Of a stretch of 64,000 nt of DNA, positions 57,538-64,000 are shown piece after piece; position 1 is the first letter of the stretch, and the number at the start of each line of letters is the position of its first letter. Made by a program: the position numbers and the translations under genes. The notes below the pieces were generated by a model, which was not told the DNA's origin, did not search any database, and saw nothing but the letters and a program-made list of their open reading frames with translations. The stretch is taken from the NCBI GenBank assembly GCA_016934395.1, contig JAFGSZ010000036.1:101526-165525 (forward strand), written 5' to 3'. This stretch comes from Bacteroidales bacterium. GTDB taxonomy: Bacteria; Bacteroidota; Bacteroidia; Bacteroidales; UBA10428.

Positions 57538-58647
57538 TTAATTTATTTTTTCCGGGAATAATTTTAAAATATCATTTTTTGTTGCCTTACAAATGCCCCG
57601 TTCTGTAATCAAACCGGTAATTAATCTTGCCGGGGTAACATCAAAACCATAATTGGCCACCTTAGTTTCAGAATCGGTAATTAGAAATTTAAATATAGCA
57701 TTATTCAGTTTACCTTCCATATATTTCACTTCATCTCCGTCACGTTCTTCAATTGGAATTTCCTGAAGTCCGTTTTCAAGGTTCCAGTCAATGGATGAAG
57801 AGGGCAGGGCAACATAAAAAGGTATATTATTATCTTTTGCTGCCAGGGCTTTAAGGTAGGTGCCTATTTTATTTCCTACATCACCGTTAAGGGTTGTTCT
57901 GTCGCTGCCCACAACCACCAGATCTACCTTTCCGTGCTGCATAAGGTGGCCTCCGGTATTGTCGGGGATTAACGTATTTGGCACGCCGTGCTGACTTAAT
58001 TCCCATGTGGTTAAACGGGCTCCCTGGTTGCGGGGCCGGGTTTCATCAACCCAAACATGTACCTTTATTCCTTTATCAAAGGCCATATACACCGGGGCAG
58101 TTGCAGTGCCATATTCAATACATGCCAGCCATCCGGCATTACAATGCGTGAGAATATTTACCGGTTTTCCGGCTTTTTCTTTACTGAGTTTTTCAATTAG
58201 CGACAAACCGTATATACCAATCCGTTTACAATTTTCCCTTTCGGTATGTATAATGTCTTGTGCTGCCTTCTTTGCCAGAATTATTCTTTGATTCTGGTCT
58301 TTAACCTTAATAATTTTGTTTAAAACATATTCAACGGAAAATTCAAGATTTACAGCGGTAGGCCGGGAGGCTTTCAGAGTATCTGCAATTTTTACAATGT
58401 ATTGATCAAAAGGCAGGGATACATTATATTTTAATACAGCCAGATAAATACCCAGGGCTGCAGCAGCCCCGATAAGGGGTGCACCCCGCAAATGCATATT
58501 CTTAATAGCTTCGGTAATTTCTTCGATATTTGTTAATTTTTCAACAATAAATTCAAAAGGTAGATAACGCTGATCAATTATGTTGACAGTGCCGGAATCT
58601 TCTTCATCCAACCATATACTTTCAAACTGCTTACCCTGGACTTTCAT
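57538..58647 (-). CDS. mtnA: S-methyl-5-thioribose-1-phosphate isomerase
   Basis: 'MHLRGAPLIGAAAALGIYLA', 'NILTHCNAGWLACIEYGTATAPVYMAFDKGIKVHVWVDETRPRNQGARLTTWEL', 'VVVGSDRTTLNGDVGNKIGTY'. Confidence 0.93.
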   Translation of the reverse strand: MKVQGKQFESIWLDEEDSGTVNIIDQRYLPFEFIVEKLTNIEEITEAIKNMHLRGAPLIGAAAALGIYLAVLKYNVSLPFDQYIVKIADTLKASRPTAVNLEFSVEYVLNKIIKVKDQNQRIILAKKAAQDIIHTERENCKRIGIYGLSLIEKLSKEKAGKPVNILTHCNAGWLACIEYGTATAPVYMAFDKGIKVHVWVDETRPRNQGARLTTWELSQHGVPNTLIPDNTGGHLMQHGKVDLVVVGSDRTTLNGDVGNKIGTYLKALAAKDNNIPFYVALPSSSIDWNLENGLQEIPIEERDGDEVKYMEGKLNNAIFKFLITDSETKVANYGFDVTPARLITGLITERGICKATKNDILKLFPEKIN

Positions 58648-58701
58648 GCTAAAAAGATTCGGAGAAATTTACTTTCTTTACAATAATTAAACTTAAAAAT
58701 A

Positions 58702-59340
58702 ATGAAATTATCCGAGGCTGAAAATAAAACTTTCGGACAAATTAAAAACATAATTTTTGACTGGGGCGGTGTGATTACAAATATCGATTTTAATGCAACA
58801 ATTTTTGCTTTTAAAAAGTTCGGCCTGAATGAAATGGATAATTTGTATACAAAGTTTAATCAAAACGATTTGTTTGTTGAACTTGAAACCGGTAAAATTT
58901 CACCGGCACAGTTCAGAAACCGGTTACGCCAAAAAATTGGAAGACCGGTATCTGATGTAAAACTTGACGAAGCCTGGAATGCCATGATGCTGGATATTCC
59001 GTCGGAACGGATGGAATTGCTAAATCAGCTCAGGAAAAATTACAGAATATTCCTGTTAAGCAATACAAACCAGATTCATGTGGAGGCATACCGGCATTAT
59101 TTGAGGGAACAGTTCGGACTGAATAGTTTTTCGGAAATTTTTGAAAAAGTTTATTATTCTTTTGAAATTGGTCTGCGAAAACCCGGAACAGAAATTTTTC
59201 AATTTGTATTAAAAGATAGTCAGCTGGCGCCGGAAGAAACACTTTTTATAGATGATACCGAGGTGAATATTCAATCGGCGGAACAAACAGGAATAACATC
59301 TTTTTTTCTTCAAGAGCGCGATATCAGAGAAATTTTTTAA
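58702..59340 (+). CDS. HAD-family hydrolase
   Basis: 'NIIFDWGGVITNID', 'FLLSNTNQIH', 'GLRKPGTEIFQFVL', 'LFIDDTEVNIQSAEQTGI'. Confidence 0.92.
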   Translation: MKLSEAENKTFGQIKNIIFDWGGVITNIDFNATIFAFKKFGLNEMDNLYTKFNQNDLFVELETGKISPAQFRNRLRQKIGRPVSDVKLDEAWNAMMLDIPSERMELLNQLRKNYRIFLLSNTNQIHVEAYRHYLREQFGLNSFSEIFEKVYYSFEIGLRKPGTEIFQFVLKDSQLAPEETLFIDDTEVNIQSAEQTGITSFFLQERDIREIF

Positions 59341-59342
59341 AA

Positions 59343-59774
59343 ATGGGCAGAATTAAAATTGAGCTTCCTGAAAAATTACCTTTTACTACTGAACTTCAAT
59401 TGCGGATTTCAGATATTAATTACGGGGGTCACCTGGGAAATGATGCAGTGCTGACAATTGCCCATGAAGCCCGGATACGGTTTTTAAACGCGTTACATTA
59501 TTCTGAAAAAAACATTGAAGGCCTTGGCATTATAATGACAGATGCAGCCGTATTATATAAATCGGAGGGATTTTACGGTGATATGTTACAAATAAAGATG
59601 GGCATTGCAGATATCACCAGAGTTGGTTTCACCTTAATTTATGTGATGGAAAATAAAAACACAAAAGCTGAAATAGCAAGGGTAAATACAAGCCTTGTGT
59701 TCTTTAATTATGATATTAGAAAAGTATCGGAGGTGCCTCAAGGATTTTTAGAAGCAGTAAAATCCTATACCTGA
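59343..59774 (+). CDS. Hotdog-fold (4HBT) acyl-CoA thioesterase-like protein
   Basis: 'LQLRISDINYGGHLGNDAVLTIAHEARIRFLNAL'; 'NTKAEIARVNTSLVFFNYDIRKVSEVPQGF'. Confidence 0.85.
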   Translation: MGRIKIELPEKLPFTTELQLRISDINYGGHLGNDAVLTIAHEARIRFLNALHYSEKNIEGLGIIMTDAAVLYKSEGFYGDMLQIKMGIADITRVGFTLIYVMENKNTKAEIARVNTSLVFFNYDIRKVSEVPQGFLEAVKSYT

Positions 59775-59779
59775 TAAAG

Positions 59780-59899
59780 ATGTATACAGACAATATTTTT
59801 ACTTTTATTCGGTTAATATTAATACTTTTAATTGCAGGTATTCAAATGAGTAATGTGTTTGAAATTAACATTATGAAACTAATAATAGTTCAGGAATAA
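59780..59899 (+). CDS. Putative 39-aa single-TM microprotein
   Basis: ATG 5 nt after the thioesterase stop: MYTDNIFTFIRLILILLIAGIQMSNVFEINIMKLIIVQE*. Read by hand; below the ORF-track cutoff. Confidence 0.25.
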   Translation: MYTDNIFTFIRLILILLIAGIQMSNVFEINIMKLIIVQE

Positions 59900-59962
59900 T
59901 AAAAAATTAGTAAATTGCTAGACTAAAGGTAACTATTCATTAACAAACAATATTGGGCGACT

Positions 59963-60433
59963 ATGAAATTTGTTTATATATTTTTTTCGGCGATTTTATT
60001 CAGCGCTGTATTAGCAGGACAAAATAACACCTCAGCACTAATTTCGCTAAAAGATGGAACTTCGATAGATGCAAAACATTTCGGGCAAAAGGGATGTGGA
60101 AATAATCAATTCATAGAAAGTTATATAATAGTCCGGGGAAAATACAGTGGTATAGTTACCGAAATTAAAGATTATTCCAGTATCCGTTCTATGAAGCTGG
60201 CAGGATTCTCAAAGCCTCCCGTGGCATCTGTTGGCAATGAAAAAGGAACTATTGTAGTAACTAAAAAAAGCGGAGTGTCTGTTGAGCTTGAAGAAGCTGA
60301 ACTGGTAATGTCCTGCTATAGTGCCGGCGATCGATACAACATGGTAAAGGTACAAATTATAAATCCTCTTACCGATGAGGTAGTTGAAAAAGCAATTGAG
60401 GTTAAAGATATCGATCAGATCCTTTTTAAATAA
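59963..60433 (+). CDS. Secreted hypothetical protein
   Basis: 156 aa with signal peptide MKFVYIFFSAILFSAVLAGQ; no recognised domain. Confidence 0.6.
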   Translation: MKFVYIFFSAILFSAVLAGQNNTSALISLKDGTSIDAKHFGQKGCGNNQFIESYIIVRGKYSGIVTEIKDYSSIRSMKLAGFSKPPVASVGNEKGTIVVTKKSGVSVELEEAELVMSCYSAGDRYNMVKVQIINPLTDEVVEKAIEVKDIDQILFK

Positions 60434-62365
60434 TCAGGAAGGATCAATCCAGTCTCCGTTATCCTTAATTAATTCTACAAGTTCATCCACTGCATGTTCT
60501 TCGGGGATATTTCGTTTAATTACCTCCCTGGATTTGTACAGGGTAATTTTTCCCGGTCCTGCGCCAACATACCCATAATCGGCATCGGCCATTTCTCCCG
60601 GCCCGTTTACAATACAACCCATTATTCCTATTTTTAATCCTTTAAGGTGTGAAGTTTTTTCGCGAATTTTGGCCGTGGTTTTTTGCAAATCGAAAAGTGT
60701 TCTGCCACAAGAGGGGCAGGAGATAAATTCTGTTTTGGTAGTCCGCACACGGCTGGCCTGTAAAATTCCAAAAGACGTTGCATTTATGTTTTCAGGCAGA
60801 ATATTACCGGAATTATTTAACCAAATACCATCTCCAAGGCCGTCCAGAAACAAACCGCCAAAATCTGCGGCGCTTTTTAACTGGAAATCCTCAATCTGAT
60901 TTTCAGCATAATTTCTTTTAAATATAACAGGACTGCTACATTGGTGGCGCATAAGTTTGAGTATAAACCTCCGGTGTTCTGCAAGACTGTTTATATTTTG
61001 GGATTCAGCGATAAGCACAATATTTGAAAATTTCTTAACTTTTTTTATAAATTCTCGGGATAAATCGGATAGTTTGCTATGAATAAAATATTGTCTTAAT
61101 TCCGGGAGTTGTTTTTCCAAAAATTCCTGAGAGCTAAAAACGGGGAAAATATTTTCAGTTTTGCTTTTTAGTTCCATCCAGTTTTTAAAATCCAACAACA
61201 TTATTTTTTCTTCAGGAAGAACAAAGGGGATATTGTTTTTCACATAAATTATATCGGCAGCCTGGTCTGAAAATTCCCAGCGGTTCAATTTTTTATCATG
61301 CATCCAACCGATTTGTGCCAAATGTTCCGGATCTGTAATGGCAGAAGCGGATAAATCAGCTACAACAACCGGCGGGTTAGTTCCTCCGGGAAATCCCATA
61401 TCCCTGCTTTCTCGTTTATTGTATACATAGGGATTCAGCGTATGACGATATAGCGGAAGAATTTCCGGATGGCCTGTTTTTTCTTCAAAATAGCGGACAA
61501 GTTTTTTACACACCGGAATTTCGGCTTCAGGGTCTTCTGTTAAGGATACACGTATCGTATCTCCCAGTCCATCGGCAAGCAATGCACCGATACCCACAGC
61601 AGATTTAATTCGCCCGTCTTCTCCTTCACCGGCTTCTGTAACCCCAAGGTGAAGTGGAAAATACATGTGTTCTGTATTCATTTTGGTTACCAGAAGTCTT
61701 GTGGCCTGCACCAGAATACGTGTATTGCTGGCTTTAAGTGAAACCACTACATTCTTAAATTTTTCTTCAAGGCAAATTCTTAGAAATTCCATGGCCGATT
61801 CGGTCATCCCTTCAGGAGTATCACCATAGCGGCTTAAAATACGGTCGGAAAGCGAACCGTGATTTACTCCAATACGCAAGGCAGTTTGGTTCTTTTTACA
61901 AATAGTTAATAATGGGATAAACCGTTCTTTAATTTTATCAATTTCCCCCTTGTATTCCTCTTCCGAAAATTGGATTTGTTTAAATTTTTTTGAATCGGTA
62001 TAATTTCCGGGATTGATCCTGATTTTATCAGCAACAGCGGCCGCGGCTTCTGCCACCTTCGGATTAAAATGGATATCAGCTATTATGGGATTCGAAATAT
62101 TTTGTTCACGCAATAACTTTTTAATTTCTCTTAAATTGTCCACATCCTTGAGGGTTGGCACCGTAATCCTTACATAATCACCTCCCGCTTTTATTATCCG
62201 TATACATTGCTCTAGGGTTTCCCGTACATTTTGAGTCGGGGTACTGGTCATTGACTGTAACCGGATCGGATTTTTTCCGCCCATGGGAATATTTCCAATG
62301 TTAATTTCCCACGATTCTCTTCGTTGTTTCCGGGTAAGGCTAAGACAATAATTTGTATTTAACAT
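60434..62365 (-). CDS. ispG: 4-hydroxy-3-methylbut-2-enyl diphosphate synthase, long form with central insertion
   Basis: ORF 60434..62392, likely start MLNTNYCLS at 62365; 'NPIRLQSMTSTPTQNVRETLEQ', 'ADIHFNPKVAEAAA', C-terminal 'FISCPSCGRTLFDL...KIGIMGCIVNGPGEMADADYGYVG'. Confidence 0.95.
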   Translation of the reverse strand: MLNTNYCLSLTRKQRRESWEINIGNIPMGGKNPIRLQSMTSTPTQNVRETLEQCIRIIKAGGDYVRITVPTLKDVDNLREIKKLLREQNISNPIIADIHFNPKVAEAAAAVADKIRINPGNYTDSKKFKQIQFSEEEYKGEIDKIKERFIPLLTICKKNQTALRIGVNHGSLSDRILSRYGDTPEGMTESAMEFLRICLEEKFKNVVVSLKASNTRILVQATRLLVTKMNTEHMYFPLHLGVTEAGEGEDGRIKSAVGIGALLADGLGDTIRVSLTEDPEAEIPVCKKLVRYFEEKTGHPEILPLYRHTLNPYVYNKRESRDMGFPGGTNPPVVVADLSASAITDPEHLAQIGWMHDKKLNRWEFSDQAADIIYVKNNIPFVLPEEKIMLLDFKNWMELKSKTENIFPVFSSQEFLEKQLPELRQYFIHSKLSDLSREFIKKVKKFSNIVLIAESQNINSLAEHRRFILKLMRHQCSSPVIFKRNYAENQIEDFQLKSAADFGGLFLDGLGDGIWLNNSGNILPENINATSFGILQASRVRTTKTEFISCPSCGRTLFDLQKTTAKIREKTSHLKGLKIGIMGCIVNGPGEMADADYGYVGAGPGKITLYKSREVIKRNIPEEHAVDELVELIKDNGDWIDPS

Positions 62366-62420
62366 GAAATTTACTTTAGAATATCGTATCAAAGATAGGT
62401 TTAAAAATTTTGCCGGACTT

Positions 62421-62948
62421 TCACCATTTTATATTATCCACATCTTTCAGGGTAGTATCATCAGCCAATTCACCAATGGTAATTATGGCAAAGGTAAAAA
62501 CGCTTGAACCGGGTTCAAGGTGGCCGCCAATAGCTTTTATTTCATCACTTAAGGTTACATGGCAATGCACCCGGCCATCGATTATATAGCCGCTTACCCC
62601 TAAAATATCCACCGGATTATCAGCCTGTACAAATAAATCATCTACGGGAAAAGTAGTATTATCAACCACATGAACACGATACCGGGTTAAAGAACCGATA
62701 CCATTAATAATTACCCCGTTTTGTATTCCCTTCTCTTTTGCTGCTTTATTAAGTCCTTCGAGCATATCAGTACCCGTCTTCAATCGCACAACAATTATAC
62801 GTTCAAAATCAGTAGAAACGGTATAACATTCCGGCGATGGATTTTCGTGGTTAATATCCACCGAATATTCAGTGTTGGGTTGGTTATTTTTCTGCTGAGT
62901 ACAGGATAATAAAAAGATAAGCGATAAAATGGATAAAAATGTTTTCAT
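62421..62948 (-). CDS. Lipoprotein with PPC/DUF296 domain
   Basis: Signal peptide and lipobox MKTFLSILSLIFLLSCTQQK; PPC core 'IIVVRLKTGTDMLEGLNKAAKEKGIQNGVIINGIGSL...VHCHVTLSDEIKAIGGHL'. Confidence 0.85.
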   Translation of the reverse strand: MKTFLSILSLIFLLSCTQQKNNQPNTEYSVDINHENPSPECYTVSTDFERIIVVRLKTGTDMLEGLNKAAKEKGIQNGVIINGIGSLTRYRVHVVDNTTFPVDDLFVQADNPVDILGVSGYIIDGRVHCHVTLSDEIKAIGGHLEPGSSVFTFAIITIGELADDTTLKDVDNIKW

Positions 62949-63038
62949 GGCAAAGGAGTTTTATTTCAGTTTCATAAAATTAATACTAAATTACATAAGA
63001 GCTTGTTATCAAGTATATAAATCAATTTTTTTCTGAAC

Positions 63039-63108
63039 TACGAAAATAATCGTATAAAATTTTGCAAATACGATTTATGTCGTATATATTTGTACGAAAA
63101 TAATCGTA
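63039..63108 (+). promoter_or_regulatory. Three BlaI-type operators (TACGA-N6-TCGTA) over a Bacteroidota-style promoter
   Basis: TACGAAAATAATCGTA at 63039-63054, TACGATTTATGTCGTA at 63069-63084, TACGAAAATAATCGTA at 63093-63108; TTTG at 63061-63064, 20-bp spacer, TATATTTG at 63085-63092 (TAnnTTTG). Confidence 0.8.
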
Positions 63109-63122
63109 TTAAATTTTTTTCA

Positions 63123-63503
63123 ATGAATAATAACATAAAACCAACAGCAGCAGAATTGGAAATTCTGCAGATATTATGGGAAAACGGTTCATGCACGGTA
63201 CGCTGTGTACATGAAAAAATGAACAGGAAAAAAGACATTGGGTATACCACTACCTTGAAAATTATGCAAAACCTTGCCGAAAAAAAGATGGTAAGGCGCG
63301 AGTTGGATGGTAAAAGCCATATTTATTATCCTGTGCTTAAAAAAGAAGAAACTCAGAATGTGTTGCTCGACCGTTTTCTTGAAACCACTTTTAGCGGATC
63401 AGCCTCAAGTCTGGTACTGCAGCTTTTGGGAAATCATAAAGCCTCAAAAGAAGAATTACTAAAAATTAAAGCCTTAATTCACCAATTAGAAGGAGGTAAA
63501 TAA
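63123..63503 (+). CDS. BlaI/MecI/CopY-family transcriptional repressor
   Basis: 'PTAAELEILQILWENGSCTVRCVHEKMNRKKDIGYTTTLKIMQNLAEKKMVRRELDGKSHIYYPV'; start ATG at 63123 lies downstream of the predicted promoter. Confidence 0.93.
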   Translation: MNNNIKPTAAELEILQILWENGSCTVRCVHEKMNRKKDIGYTTTLKIMQNLAEKKMVRRELDGKSHIYYPVLKKEETQNVLLDRFLETTFSGSASSLVLQLLGNHKASKEELLKIKALIHQLEGGK

Positions 63504-64000
63504 TGAATTTTATATATAAGTTTTTACCCGAAAGGATTATAGAATCATTAGGCTGGACCCTGGTGCATTCTATCTGGCAGGGCGCTATAATTGCGTTGCT
63601 GCTGGGCTTTGTTCTGCTGATCACGAATAAATTTACTTCCGGAACACGATATTTAATTGCAGTGGCTGCGCTGGTATTGGTGATTACAGGTTCCGCTTTC
63701 ACCTTTGTAAAAACCTATCTGAATTATGATGAAGTGCAAATATCCGCCTTCGAAACACGGGTGTGGCAGGATAATGAGGAAAGTGTAACCCCGGTTGTAC
63801 CTGTACTTTCGGAACCTGAAATTGTAAATGATAAAGTTGAGTTAAAATTTCAGGTTCAAAATTTTAAAAATTATTTCTATACCAATTTTCCCCTGATTGT
63901 TACACTGTGGCTGCTGGGAATGTTAATTTTTATGTTAAAATTTCTGGGAGGTTTGGCATACACCCAGCGTATTAAACATTACAGGATTTCTGCGGTGGAG
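63503..64000 (+). CDS. M56/BlaR1-family sensor-protease-like membrane protein, 3' end outside window
   Basis: TAATG overlap with blaI-like gene; 'ESLGWTLVHSIWQGAIIALLLGFVLLI', 'NFPLIVTLWLLGMLIFMLKFLGGLAYTQRIKHY'. Confidence 0.85.
   Translation, partial: MNFIYKFLPERIIESLGWTLVHSIWQGAIIALLLGFVLLITNKFTSGTRYLIAVAALVLVITGSAFTFVKTYLNYDEVQISAFETRVWQDNEESVTPVVPVLSEPEIVNDKVELKFQVQNFKNYFYTNFPLIVTLWLLGMLIFMLKFLGGLAYTQRIKHYRISAVE

Noticed and set aside
1-64000. CRISPR arrays, prophage, integrases, transposases, restriction-modification, toxin-antitoxin or known anti-phage systems
   Set aside because: No regularly spaced repeats and no proteins of these families were recognised among the ORFs; only small palindromic elements hint at mobile remnants.

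Overview
The window is about 64 kb of Bacteroidota chromosome, probably Bacteroidales/Marinilabiliales-like judging from protein families and the TTTG/TAnnTTTG promoter style. It is mostly conserved chromosomal genes. No rRNA, CRISPR array, phage or intact transposon was seen. Main blocks, in order: hemW (5' truncated); GT4 glycosyltransferase; dnaG; sirtuin; a secreted GH9 + GH3 glycosidase pair; an RND efflux operon with its own two-component system (all minus strand); a decayed QueG-like gene; an SpmA/SpmB-type protein; rnr; an acyl-CoA carboxylase trio; a HmuY / TonB-receptor / HmuY heme-uptake-like locus divergent from cydAB; an ECF sigma factor; a tRNA(CAT); a leaderless subtilase with P-domain; lgt; a solitary CrtI-like desaturase; comF; osmC; a Crp/Fnr-DtxR-ZIP-porin-CDF metal-homeostasis block; a hemerythrin/LuxR pair; the methionine-salvage pair mtnP-mtnA; ispG; a PPC-domain lipoprotein; and a BlaI/BlaR1-type pair running off the right edge. 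I found no fully novel multi-gene system. The best leads are: (i) a BlaI-type promoter with three near-identical operators; (ii) a PPC/DUF296 domain on a lipoprotein; (iii) the duplicated HmuY locus facing cytochrome bd; (iv) a hemerythrin translationally coupled to a LuxR regulator with a degenerate receiver; (v) DnaG and sirtuin proteins lacking zinc ligands; and (vi) several intergenic palindromic elements. All family assignments come from reading motifs by eye; no searches were run.
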